A DNA stretch of 64,000 bases from Noviherbaspirillum pedocola (GTDB lineage: Bacteria; Pseudomonadota; Gammaproteobacteria; Burkholderiales; Burkholderiaceae_D): contig NZ_JAEPBG010000015.1 in assembly GCF_016632335.1 (NCBI RefSeq), positions 82,795 to 146,794 on the forward strand, in the 5' to 3' direction. Positions 32,374 to 42,134 of this stretch are shown piece after piece; the first letter of the stretch is position 1, and each line of letters begins with the position of its first letter. Below the pieces are notes generated by a model. That model ran no database searches, was not told the DNA's origin, and saw only the letters and a program-made list of their open reading frames with translations. The translations under genes and the position numbers were made by a program.

Positions 32374-34815
32374 ATGCGACAGATGCGGAAACGAAAGATC
32401 GATTTACGAGCTGCGATGGTGCTGCTGATAGTGCTGACTATCGCGCCGCTGGCGATCCTGCTCGTCGTCCACAACCTGACAAACCAACGTGACGCCCTCG
32501 CCCGGATTTACGGTGGCACGACCGCCATGGGGTTGAAACTCGCTTCCTACCCCAAGGAAGTTCTCCCGGCTCCAAGAGATTTTCTCCTTACGCTCAGCCA
32601 GTTACCAGAGATGGCTGCGCCCGAGAATTGCGAGCCGCTTCTTGCTGTCACGAACCCGGTGCTACGGGTCCAGCCGTATTTCTCGAGCTTCGCGGTCTTC
32701 ACGCCGGATGGGAACCGTGTCTGCCCTGCCCCGCTACCAGACGAACCCATTAATCTCCTCGATCGCGACTACTTCCAGCGCGTCTTGCAGAAGAAGGAAT
32801 ACACCATCAGCACTCTATTGATGGCCCGGATGGCGAAGAAGCCGGCGCTCATCTTCTCGCGCCCGGTCCTGAGCGCAAACGGCGACATCAGGTACGTGGT
32901 GAACTTGGGGCTTGATGCCGAATGGTTGCAGACACTGCTCAACCGAGCGGCAGAGCAATACCCGGTGCCAGCAGGCACGACTGCCCAGATCGTGGATGAC
33001 GCCGGGACGATCATTGCCGCGATACCGCAAGCCGGAGCACCTGTCGGAATGAAGGTCCTGGACTGGAACGCGGTGCGGCCCCTGCTCACCGACCACGAAG
33101 ATGTCGTCCGCCAAGAGGCATGGCGCGATGGCATCCTCCGCGCCACCGCCTATGTCCCGCTGCTCGTGGCGCCAGAAGGCAGCCTGCGCCTTCGCGTGGG
33201 CACGCCAATCCGACCCGCGATGCAGCAGGCGATATGGGAGGACGCACGGCTGTTTTCCATCACCGCCGGCGTCATTCTTCTTGCGATCTTGCTCGCCTGG
33301 CTGGTGAGCACGCGCATGGTGCTCCGGCCTATTCACGCCATCTGGCTCGCGGCCACCGCGCTCAAAGGCGGGAATCTGGCTGCACGCGTAGGCCCGGTGA
33401 ATGCGACCGGCGAGCTGGCAGAACTGGCCAGCGCCTTTGACAGCATGGCGGAACAAATCCAGGAGGAACAGCAGCGCCTGCAAGTGCTCGCCACACACGA
33501 TTCATTGACGGGCTTGCCGAATCGGTACGGGATACGGGAAAAGCTCTCTCAGATGATTGAAGACGAACAGCAAGCGCAAGGAAGCGTCGGCGTCATCCTG
33601 CTCGACCTGGACGGCTTCAAGCAGATCAACGACAGCTACGGGCACCCGCTCGGCGACAAAGTGTTGATACGGGCTGCTGGTGCGCTTTTCTCTTCTCTCT
33701 GTGACGGCGCCACTGCCGGCAGGCTGGGCGGGGATGAATTCATCATCCTTGTCGAAGGAAGAGCCAAGCGACAGGATTTCGTGAAGCTGGCAGTGAAGGT
33801 TCAAGAGATCCTGCGCAATCCGATAGACGTGGACGGGCATGAATTCCTCATCTCGGCCAGCATGGGTATCGCCATCTTCCCCGAGCATGGCAGCGATATC
33901 GACACCCTGATCCAGCATGCCGATGTGGCCATGTACCACGCCAAGGCGACCAGGCTGCCCGGCTACTGCTTCTATTCCTGCGAAATGAATGAATCTGCCG
34001 CGGCGAAACTGCGCATGCAGAACCTGCTGAAGAACGCGATCGAAAAAGGCGAGCTGGTTTTGTACTATCAGCCCAAGATCAGCGCATCGACTTGCCGGAT
34101 AACTGGCGCGGAAGCGCTCGTGCGCTGGAACAGTGCCGAGTTGGGCATGGTATCGCCGGTGGAGTTCATCCCTCTCGCGGAAGAGACCGGACTGATCGTG
34201 GCGATCGGCGAGTGGGTGCTGAAAACCGCCTGTGCCCAGCTTGAGCAGTGGAACAGGGTATTTACCGGGCACTTCAGCATGGCCGTCAATTTGTCACCGC
34301 GCCAGTTTGCCGATTCGGCACTCATCCCCAAGATCATCGATATCGCTCGCACCCACGAAATTTCGATCTCTCAACTGGAGCTCGAAATCACCGAAGGAGC
34401 ATTGATGCATGACCCGGTTACAGCGACCGAAGCCCTGCACAAGATCCGCGCAGTCGGTGCCAAAGTCGCCGTCGACGATTTTGGCACTGGCTATTCCAGC
34501 CTTGGCTATCTGAAGCGGCTGCCCATCGATGCCCTGAAGGTCGATCGTTCCTTTGTCTCAGGACTGCCGGATGACGGTTCGGACCGCGCCATCGTGAGCG
34601 CGGTGATCGCAATCGCCCAGGAGCTGAACCTGCGGGTGACGGTCGAGGGCGTGGAGACCATCGAACAGCTGAACAAGCTGCGCAAGCTGGGATGCGACGA
34701 GCTGCAGGGCTATCTATTCAGCCGTCCGGTGCCTGCGGAAGAGTTCACGGCGCTGCTGCGCCCGCATGGCAATGTGGCGATCCTCGCGCCGGATGCGAAT
34801 CGCACGAAGCACTGA
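32374..34815 (+). CDS. GGDEF-EAL dual-domain c-di-GMP protein
   Basis: This is an 813-aa membrane protein with a transmembrane helix at about 13-34, a periplasmic Cache-like sensor (about 45-290), a second helix (about 292-315), a HAMP-like linker, a GGDEF domain with intact GGDEF (about 452-456) and an EAL domain with EALVRWN (about 580) and later DDFGTGYSS. Both catalytic signatures look complete, so it could make and degrade cyclic di-GMP, with the net activity set by input. It is monocistronic on the plus strand. Together with the protein at 24925 it gives this replicon two c-di-GMP enzymes. Confidence 0.95.
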   Translation: MRQMRKRKIDLRAAMVLLIVLTIAPLAILLVVHNLTNQRDALARIYGGTTAMGLKLASYPKEVLPAPRDFLLTLSQLPEMAAPENCEPLLAVTNPVLRVQPYFSSFAVFTPDGNRVCPAPLPDEPINLLDRDYFQRVLQKKEYTISTLLMARMAKKPALIFSRPVLSANGDIRYVVNLGLDAEWLQTLLNRAAEQYPVPAGTTAQIVDDAGTIIAAIPQAGAPVGMKVLDWNAVRPLLTDHEDVVRQEAWRDGILRATAYVPLLVAPEGSLRLRVGTPIRPAMQQAIWEDARLFSITAGVILLAILLAWLVSTRMVLRPIHAIWLAATALKGGNLAARVGPVNATGELAELASAFDSMAEQIQEEQQRLQVLATHDSLTGLPNRYGIREKLSQMIEDEQQAQGSVGVILLDLDGFKQINDSYGHPLGDKVLIRAAGALFSSLCDGATAGRLGGDEFIILVEGRAKRQDFVKLAVKVQEILRNPIDVDGHEFLISASMGIAIFPEHGSDIDTLIQHADVAMYHAKATRLPGYCFYSCEMNESAAAKLRMQNLLKNAIEKGELVLYYQPKISASTCRITGAEALVRWNSAELGMVSPVEFIPLAEETGLIVAIGEWVLKTACAQLEQWNRVFTGHFSMAVNLSPRQFADSALIPKIIDIARTHEISISQLELEITEGALMHDPVTATEALHKIRAVGAKVAVDDFGTGYSSLGYLKRLPIDALKVDRSFVSGLPDDGSDRAIVSAVIAIAQELNLRVTVEGVETIEQLNKLRKLGCDELQGYLFSRPVPAEEFTALLRPHGNVAILAPDANRTKH

Positions 34816-34883
34816 TACTGACTTCCTTGGCCGACGGCAAAGGAATCGCCGGGCATTGCTTCACTGCGACAACGAACTTCATC

Positions 34884-36380
<1,497 letters not shown>

Positions 36381-36442
36381 TTTTATAGGAATTGTGCGTT
36401 TTCCGATCGCGGAGCGGTTTCGATGGAATCAGCATGCGCAGA

Positions 36443-36478
36443 ACAAAAAACCCCGCTGGCATCTCTGCCTGCGGGGCG
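36443..36478 (-). terminator. Terminator of the single-domain receiver gene
   Basis: On the minus strand CCCCGCAGGC...GCCAGCGGGG is followed by TTTTTTGTTC. Confidence 0.8.
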
Positions 36479-36557
36479 TTCAAAGCTCAGTCGTAACCAT
36501 ATCATCTACTACGTGCCTAAAGACAACATCGGCAATGAAAAGTTCGATATGGTCCGC

Positions 36558-36923
36558 TTAGCGAACGCCCACTTCGGCTAGCTCCGTGACCTTGGCTACC
36601 AGCTCCGGGATGCGCGGTGGTTTTTCCATGAAGGCATCGTACGCATCCGCTGGCGCCTGGCGCTCGGTATACCCGGCGCTCATCAACAATACCGGGATGC
36701 GTTGTCCCGGCGGCCAACCACGGATCGTCCGGCCAAGCGTCACGCCATCCATCTCCGGCATGGCCCAGTCCGCCACCACAACGTCAGGCCTCGAACAGGC
36801 GATGCACCGTAGCGCCGCGACGCCGTTGCAGGCAGCGCATACCTTGAACCCTAAGGATTCCAGCAGCATTGCCATGATTTCCCTGAGGTCCTTATCGTCC
36901 TCAACGACGAGTACTGCTGCCAT
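36558..36923 (-). CDS. Single-domain response regulator
   Basis: This 121-aa receiver has no output domain. The acidic pair (VVEDDKD, 7-12), the phosphoacceptor D52 in VVVADWAMPEMDG, and K in FMEKPPRIPELV (about 99) are all present. Such proteins act as CheY-like or phosphorelay intermediates. It lies just upstream of the hybrid kinase gene (34884-36380) on the same strand. The partnership is inferred from position. Confidence 0.9.
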   Translation of the reverse strand: MAAVLVVEDDKDLREIMAMLLESLGFKVCAACNGVAALRCIACSRPDVVVADWAMPEMDGVTLGRTIRGWPPGQRIPVLLMSAGYTERQAPADAYDAFMEKPPRIPELVAKVTELAEVGVR

Positions 36924-37060
36924 GTGACGTCACCACGAGCCTGTTGAAAAATATCCCCCACGCTTGTCATTTTCCGTATTGGGTAGGAAGAACTCGGTGC
37001 GGCAACGCACCCAACCGGTTTTCTATCGGCAGACGCCGTTGTCTGCGTTTTCTAACCGAC

Positions 37061-37094
37061 AAAAGAAAAAGGCCCGATCCGGAGATCGAGCCTT
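37061..37094 (-). terminator. Terminator of the CAP-domain lipoprotein gene
   Basis: On the minus strand AAGGCTCGATC...GATCGGGCC-type hairpin is followed by TTTTTCTTTT. Confidence 0.75.
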
Positions 37095-37129
37095 GGTGGA
37101 AATGAACCCTGACGGGTCCGGAAGCAGAA

Positions 37130-38269
37130 TCACTTCGTTGAGAAGGTCCAGGTCTTGGCGACCGGGCTTTGCTTCACCGCGCCGACGAAGGTGACCTTGT
37201 AGGTCGTGCCAGCGTCGAGTGGGCTGGTTGGCAGCAGAACGAGGTTGCCGTTGGAGGTGATGTTGGCATCAGACGTCAGCGCCGCACCCATCGACAGCAC
37301 ACCAGGAGCCGTCAGGATACGCGCGTCCACCTTCGCACCGTCGCTCACGCGGGTCAGCGAGAAGGAGATGACGCCAATATCCGTCGGCGCCAGCGTTTCC
37401 GCACCTTGCGAATACAGGTTCACCAGCACCGGATGACCGACACCGGTGCCAGCACCGATATCCGCGGCCGGGGTCGGCACTTCCATCTGGTTGAAGAACG
37501 TCGGATCGACGCCCGTCTGCCCATTGGCCGGCAGGACCGAAACCGAACCGGCTTTCGGCAGCTGCGGCTTCATGCCGTTCGCCGCGTCGTGCCCCAGTTC
37601 GATCGTGCAGACTTTGCCGGGAGTGACGGAGATGCCGACTTCACGATACCAGTTCACCAGCGAGATCAGGTGATAGACCGTGTTCGCCAGGCTGCTGACG
37701 CACTGTCCAGCCGGCGTATTGACCGTGACGTTTTCCGCGACCGTACCCGTGTACTGCGCAAAGACAGCGCGATCCGCCGGAGCCTGACCGGTGAAGCCGA
37801 GCAGCGCCGCATCTTCATAGTGCGGGCCGAGGATGCCGTTGAACGTAGAGTGCAGATAAGTCGCGTTCTGGTACAGGTTATGCGATTCGAGGAAGTGACG
37901 GTGATTGCCCGCAGCAAAATCCAGCTTCAGATTCTGTTGCAGCAAGCCGATTCCCATCGCGCCGCGCAGGTTGTTCAAGTCCTGGAAGATTTGCGCTTCT
38001 TCGGACCCAGCTTGATACGTCGCAGCCGGCACCGAAGTGACCGGATCGACCGCGATGGCGGATGCCAGCGTGACCGTCGACGGCGTGTTGCTTCCGCTGC
38101 CGGCGTTGCTGCTGGTGCTGCTGGTGCCGCTGGCGCCGGAGGTGCTGCTTCCCGATGAATCGCCACCACCGCCGCCGCCGCATCCGGACAGCGCCAGACC
38201 GGCGAGGAGTGCGACGAGAACGGCGTTTTGCTTCATGGTGAAGGATGCTGCCTTGTGGGTATTGAACAT
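37130..38269 (-). CDS. Lipoprotein with CAP/SCP-like domain
   Basis: This 379-aa protein has a lipoprotein signal (VALLAGLALSGCGG, lipid-modified Cys near 30), a Ser/Gly/Thr-rich low-complexity spacer, a CAP/SCP1-like domain (about 85-230, with EEAQIFQDLNNLRGAMGIGL and NHRHFLESHN) and a C-terminal Ig-like domain (about 290-379, ending KTWTFSTK). CAP proteins are secreted, often with lipid-binding or uncertain functions. It should be anchored in the outer membrane. The ATG at 38269 follows AGGAAA; an internal Met at 38236 would also preserve the lipobox. Confidence 0.8.
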   Translation of the reverse strand: MFNTHKAASFTMKQNAVLVALLAGLALSGCGGGGGGDSSGSSTSGASGTSSTSSNAGSGSNTPSTVTLASAIAVDPVTSVPAATYQAGSEEAQIFQDLNNLRGAMGIGLLQQNLKLDFAAGNHRHFLESHNLYQNATYLHSTFNGILGPHYEDAALLGFTGQAPADRAVFAQYTGTVAENVTVNTPAGQCVSSLANTVYHLISLVNWYREVGISVTPGKVCTIELGHDAANGMKPQLPKAGSVSVLPANGQTGVDPTFFNQMEVPTPAADIGAGTGVGHPVLVNLYSQGAETLAPTDIGVISFSLTRVSDGAKVDARILTAPGVLSMGAALTSDANITSNGNLVLLPTSPLDAGTTYKVTFVGAVKQSPVAKTWTFSTK

Positions 38270-38357
38270 GATGGTTTCCTATTTAATGAGTTGAAGGTTC
38301 CAGACCTTGCGGTTGTTCTGGCCCTTTGATATGCATGACAGGCGTGTGTAATGCGCC

Positions 38358-38708
38358 CTAGTTCGCTTCTGCGGCCTGTGCAGCCTGTGCTGCCCGTGCG
38401 GCGGCGGCCCGACTTTCGAAGAAGCCGGCCAGCGTGTCGAACGGCAGGCCATAGCCGCGAGAGACCTCGATCATGGTGGTGAACCGGGGGTTCTCGATCT
38501 TTCCCGCCTCGAGCTTGCTCAGTACCGGCAGGGACAAGGCGCTGCGGCGCGTGATATCGGCGATCGACATCGGGCGTCCGGTCGGTCCCTTCATTGAGCG
38601 CCTGGTATTTCTGAGGAATTCTCCGAGCGAGAAACGGCCTCCCCGCTTCTCGTCGTTGGCTGCGTTGCTGGCTAGCGTTTTGTTGTGGTCTTGGGTGAGC
38701 ATTTGCAT
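38358..38708 (-). CDS. XRE-family HTH regulator
   Basis: This protein of about 116 aa has an XRE/Cro HTH at about 30-95: GRFSLGEFLRNTRRSMKG, then SIADITRRSALSLPVLSKLE and AGKIENPRFTTMIEVSRGYG. The C-terminal tail is Ala-rich. It lies upstream of the CAP lipoprotein gene on the same strand and may regulate it or the genes that follow; no operator was identified. The exact start (38708 or an upstream TTG at 38729) is uncertain because neither has a strong ribosome binding site. Confidence 0.8.
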   Translation of the reverse strand: MQMLTQDHNKTLASNAANDEKRGGRFSLGEFLRNTRRSMKGPTGRPMSIADITRRSALSLPVLSKLEAGKIENPRFTTMIEVSRGYGLPFDTLAGFFESRAAAARAAQAAQAAEAN

Positions 38709-38738
38709 GGTGTGGATGGAACCGTACAAGAAAGGGGG

Positions 38739-39119
38739 TTAGTGGTGTCCTGCGATGCGGGCGTCGGCGATGACGGCATTGGCAAGGCCGGAGCACCGGA
38801 TCATGTGCGTGAGGTATTCCTCGGCGGTGGCATAGCCCGCCTCATAAGCCATGCCACCAATGGCGTAGTGGCTGACGATTTCGTGGTCTTCTACTGGGCT
38901 GAGTACGGGAAAATCCTCCACCGGGAATGGATCAAAGAAAAAGAACAGGTACTCGCCGCGTGCGCCGCCATAGCTCGGATTGAACGTAATGAACCAGGGC
39001 CGCAAGACGGTCAAAAGCTTCGGATGCTGGTCGAGCAGCGATTGAATCTGCTGCTCCTCCTGCGCTTGCGGCCACCGTTTCGAATCGACGGGTTCGCTGT
39101 CGGGGTCGTGCCAGTTCAT
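38739..39119 (-). CDS. Hypothetical protein, 126 aa
   Basis: It begins MNWHDPDSEPVDSKRWPQAQ and contains LRPWFITFNPSYGGARGEYL and FFFFDPFPVEDFPVL. It is the last gene of a probable rdgC operon: its start overlaps the stop of the 63-aa gene by 4 nt. No family was recognised. It is aromatic-rich and soluble. The operon link suggests a role connected to RdgC, but that is only inference. Confidence 0.6.
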   Translation of the reverse strand: MNWHDPDSEPVDSKRWPQAQEEQQIQSLLDQHPKLLTVLRPWFITFNPSYGGARGEYLFFFFDPFPVEDFPVLSPVEDHEIVSHYAIGGMAYEAGYATAEEYLTHMIRCSGLANAVIADARIAGHH

Positions 39120-39307
39120 GCGTCGAAAGAAGAAGTGGACTGGCGCAGGGTGCGTGCGTCATGCGCCTCCTCGATGCGGCGCCGCACGTCCGAGCGTTGT
39201 TTTTTGATGTGATCGAACTGCTGCTGCGTCATCGGCGGCGCGGTCATGATCGCCTTGATCGGCGCGGGGTTATCCGCTTCGCGGGAATGGGTCGTGCGTT
39301 GCTTCAT
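39116..39307 (-). CDS. Hypothetical protein, 63 aa
   Basis: A small basic protein (MKQRTTHSREADNPAPIKAI...) with a helical, Arg/Gln-rich C-terminal half. It starts just after the rdgC stop (1-nt gap) and overlaps the next gene (ATGA), so translation is coupled. No family was recognised. Confidence 0.55.
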   Translation of the reverse strand: MKQRTTHSREADNPAPIKAIMTAPPMTQQQFDHIKKQRSDVRRRIEEAHDARTLRQSTSSFDA

Positions 39308-39308
39308 C

Positions 39309-40214
39309 TCAGGCCGCCAGATCTTCCTGCACTTCGCCGCCAAGGGCGTCGATCAGCGCGCCCAGCAGCGCATTGAGTTCGCCGGTCATCAGCGCCCATT
39401 CGGAATCAAAGGCCTCGTCCGAGTTGGCCGCTTCGCTCTGTCCCTTGAGGACGTCCAGCGGGCGGATGCGCTTGAGCGTGGTATTGCCGGACAGGACAAA
39501 CGAAATCTTGTCGTTCCACGTCATGGCCAGATTCAGGCATTGCTTGCCGGCGGCAATATGGTTGCGGATGTCTTCGGCGTCGAGAGAATGGCGGGTGTAT
39601 TTGACGGTCGCCTTGCCCTCGTTATTCGACTGAAGTTCCGCCTCGTTGTCCACGGTGAAAAAGCCGGGAGCCTCGTCGTTGGAGAGCCATTCCGTCATGG
39701 CCGAGGTGGGCGATCGCACCAGCCGGAAACCGGCGATCGGCACCTGCTCGATGGTCAGCAGCAGGTATTTCAGCACCAGTTCACTTTTCGCCGAGGCGGA
39801 AGTATCGATGCCGATCCAGCCGTGAACCGGGTCGATCCAGACGTTGATGGTGGAGCGCACCGGGAAGGCCTTCGGCAGCAAGTCGTCAATGACCTGTTCC
39901 TTGATTTCCCTGAGCTGCTTCTTGCCCGGCTTGAAGCCCTGCTGCTGCTCCAGCGCGGTAGCCTTTTCCTTCACCTTTTGCTTGATGGTGGAGGCCGGGA
40001 GGTTCTTCTTTTCGATGGCCAGCGAAATGAGGAACTGGCGGTTGAACGCGTAGACCAGCTGTCCGTCATCGCGCGGGCTGATCCAGCCAATCGACTCGGC
40101 CTGAAGGCCGCTGCACGGCTGGAACGTCTGCTTGGCCAACAAGCCGGCAAGCCGTTCCGCGGTCATGTCCCAATGCGGCCTGAGCCGCAGCAACTGCAGA
40201 TTCTTGAACCACAT
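39309..40214 (-). CDS. rdgC: Recombination-associated protein RdgC
   Basis: This 301-aa protein is of normal length for RdgC, a nucleoid-associated ring-forming DNA-binding protein that limits RecA activity. Typical features include the start MWFKNLQLLRLRPHW, the ending region with LGGEVQEDLAA, and a central QLREIKEQVIDDLLPKAF. It leads an operon with two small proteins. The start at 40214 is chosen over longer frames on family length. A palindrome AATACG-N3-CGTATA lies about 44 nt upstream (40258-40272). Confidence 0.9.
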   Translation of the reverse strand: MWFKNLQLLRLRPHWDMTAERLAGLLAKQTFQPCSGLQAESIGWISPRDDGQLVYAFNRQFLISLAIEKKNLPASTIKQKVKEKATALEQQQGFKPGKKQLREIKEQVIDDLLPKAFPVRSTINVWIDPVHGWIGIDTSASAKSELVLKYLLLTIEQVPIAGFRLVRSPTSAMTEWLSNDEAPGFFTVDNEAELQSNNEGKATVKYTRHSLDAEDIRNHIAAGKQCLNLAMTWNDKISFVLSGNTTLKRIRPLDVLKGQSEAANSDEAFDSEWALMTGELNALLGALIDALGGEVQEDLAA

Positions 40215-40257
40215 CGTTATATTCCCTCGCTGACAAGCCATACATAACACCGGGGAA

Positions 40258-40272
40258 TAATACGTTACGTAT
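40258..40272 (-). promoter_or_regulatory. Palindrome upstream of rdgC
   Basis: AATACG-TTA-CGTATA, an imperfect inverted repeat within an AT-rich stretch. It resembles the one at 41361-41375 (AATACG-CCT-CGTATT). Confidence 0.35.
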
Positions 40273-40417
40273 ATTTTATTGGCAAGAAGAAATGTATCTG
40301 TAGAGAAACAATTTGCCGTGGAATTGCGGCCGGGGCACGGCACATACAGGAAGAAAGATCGACGCCGGTAAGGTCAGATGCCGGCGCCAGAGGGGGAGAA
40401 TGGGGGAAGTGAGCGCG

Positions 40418-40975
40418 TCAGTGGGTAAACATCCATGCACCGTCCGGCTGCTTGACGACTTCATGCGCCTGTTTGGCTGATTCGCCGCTGTCGTCGGCCA
40501 GATAGATCACTTCGAAGGAAAGCGCATTCATCGCCTGCATTTGCCAGCCGTGAATCCTTGCCACGGTCATGCAGGCGCCCCTGTTGTGGTAGCGCGTCGC
40601 GACCATCGGCGACGGGAAGAAGTCGCCCCAGTTTTTGCCAGGGGCCGAATAAATACCTGCGCCATCCATCGCGCCGCATGCACGCTTCTCGATTACGGCC
40701 TTGATGTTGGGCGTGGCTTCGGCAACCGCGGCAGTCAGGCGCTTGTCGGCGAAATTGGCCTGTAGCGCACGCATCAGCGCGGCTTGCTGCTCGGCCGTAG
40801 GCTGAGGCGCTCGGGGCGCGATCGCCATGCGTTGCGCGGTGGGGACCGGCGTACCGGTAACCGCAGCGAGCGACTGGTTCAGACCAGCGAGGCCTTGATT
40901 CACATCTTTGAGGGTGTCGGCGCAGCCAGCCAAAGCAAGGGTTGCGATCAGGGGGGTGAGGATACGGGTTTTCAT
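40418..40975 (-). CDS. Lipoprotein, 185 aa, unknown family
   Basis: The lipoprotein signal is MKTRILTPLIATLALAGC, with Cys18 as the predicted lipidation site, followed by an Ala/Pro-rich spacer and a C-terminal domain (about 85-185) with KRACGAMDGAGIYSAPGKNW and ACMTVARIHGWQMQAMNALS. No family was recognised. It lies on the same strand as rdgC, separated by about 200 nt, so it is probably an independent unit. The envelope location is well supported; its function is not. Confidence 0.65.
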   Translation of the reverse strand: MKTRILTPLIATLALAGCADTLKDVNQGLAGLNQSLAAVTGTPVPTAQRMAIAPRAPQPTAEQQAALMRALQANFADKRLTAAVAEATPNIKAVIEKRACGAMDGAGIYSAPGKNWGDFFPSPMVATRYHNRGACMTVARIHGWQMQAMNALSFEVIYLADDSGESAKQAHEVVKQPDGAWMFTH

Positions 40976-41035
40976 GGCAATCGTCGTTGAAGGTTTAAGG
41001 CATGCGTTGATAGCAGTGATTAAGGAGTTACGGCA

Positions 41036-41275
41036 TCAAATTGGGCACTCGGGGCGACGGAGCATTTCCCACTGCGCGGGATTGTTCAGCAGCGTCTGTA
41101 GACGCACGACGCTTTCCACGCGGCCGATATAACCCTCATCGAACACGGTGCGCAGGTGCGCGACATCGCCTTGCACCCTGTCGACGACGCATATCCGCCT
41201 GCCTGAAACCGCGTTCGTTTCCTGCCAGGTTTGTCCGGGCCGTATCAGAAAGGCGTCATTCGTATCAGTGTTCAT
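41036..41275 (-). CDS. Hypothetical protein, 79 aa
   Basis: It begins MNTDTNDAFLIRPGQTWQET and contains RRICVVDRVQGDVAHLRTVF. The N-terminal part has the look of a small SH3-like or beta-barrel fold (FLIRPGQTWQ...), but this is not certain. It may be co-transcribed with the lipoprotein gene 60 nt downstream. No clear family or function. Confidence 0.5.
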   Translation of the reverse strand: MNTDTNDAFLIRPGQTWQETNAVSGRRICVVDRVQGDVAHLRTVFDEGYIGRVESVVRLQTLLNNPAQWEMLRRPECPI

Positions 41276-41360
41276 CCTTGCTCCATCACCAGTGGAAGCG
41301 CCGCATCCGGCGCCATGCGTCGCTATCCAGTTAAGGAAACACGACATAACAAGGGGGCAT

Positions 41361-41375
41361 AATACGCCTCGTATT
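41361..41375. promoter_or_regulatory. Palindrome between divergent genes
   Basis: AATACG-CCT-CGTATT, a perfect inverted repeat in the divergent region between the 79-aa gene and the nuclease-like gene. It is similar to 40258-40272. Confidence 0.35.
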
Positions 41376-41484
41376 TACTGCGAGCAAGAAAAATGTTGCC
41401 GTACAGACTCTTTTTCTGAACGGTGCTGTCAGAATGGCGTCTGCCCTTCGGGGCCAGGAATCATCACCACTTTCATGGAATCGC

Positions 41485-41988
41485 ATGCACACAGCAAAAG
41501 CCTTATGCGGTATCGCGGCCCTGTTTTTCTCGGCGGCCGCGCTCGCCGGAGATCTGCCCGATCCATCGCGGACGCCCGGCGCGCTCAATCCGGACGTCAC
41601 CCAGGAAAACATTCACCAGACCGTTTGCGTGAAGGGCTGGACGAAGACGGTTCGGCCTCCGGCCTATTACACCAACAAGCTCAAGAAGATTCAGATCCGC
41701 GAGTACGGCTACGCGGATACGCGCCCTTCTGATTACGAGGAAGATCATCTGGTGCCGCTGTCGGTGGGAGGCAATCCGACCGACCCGAATAATTTGTGGC
41801 CGCAGCCGCGCAATTCGGAGTGGGGTGCGGACAAGAAGGATCAGCTGGAATTCGCGCTGTACAAGGCGGTATGCCGGGGCGAGATGTCGCTGGCCGATGC
41901 GCGCAATGCTTTTCGTACCAACTGGATTGCCGCGTACAAGAGCTACGGATACTTCCTGAGGAAGTACAGCCACGGCAACGGCGAGTAG
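41485..41988 (+). CDS. Exported HNH-type nuclease-like protein
   Basis: This 167-aa protein has a signal peptide (MHTAKALCGIAALFFSAAAL, cleavage near 21-22) and a mature domain with YEEDHLVPLSVGG (D87-H88) followed by NPTDPNNLWPQPR. This resembles the His-containing core of secreted HNH/beta-beta-alpha nucleases, where DH-x-x-P-L-x-x-G-G and a downstream Asn/His coordinate metal. It should act in the periplasm or outside the cell. No immunity gene is adjacent. An upstream in-frame start at 41434 is less likely because it would place the signal peptide internally. Confidence 0.7.
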   Translation: MHTAKALCGIAALFFSAAALAGDLPDPSRTPGALNPDVTQENIHQTVCVKGWTKTVRPPAYYTNKLKKIQIREYGYADTRPSDYEEDHLVPLSVGGNPTDPNNLWPQPRNSEWGADKKDQLEFALYKAVCRGEMSLADARNAFRTNWIAAYKSYGYFLRKYSHGNGE

Positions 41989-42001
41989 TGATTGGCGCTA
42001 T

Positions 42002-42021
42002 ATTGGATTGCACAATCCAAT
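42002..42021. repeat. 20-bp palindrome, copy 1
   Basis: ATTGGATTG-CA-CAATCCAAT, a perfect palindrome between the convergent nuclease-like and chemoreceptor genes. Other copies are at 45961-45980, 46714-46733 (degenerate) and 47201-47220. Confidence 0.8.
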
Positions 42022-42134
42022 ACTGGCCGCACATTCCAAAACGGCTGGAATGGACGTTACGAATAGGTAGGGAAGGAGTTGCATCCTTCCCCATTTCCAC
42101 ATGCCTTCGGGCGGTACGCTGCCTAGAACGCTGC

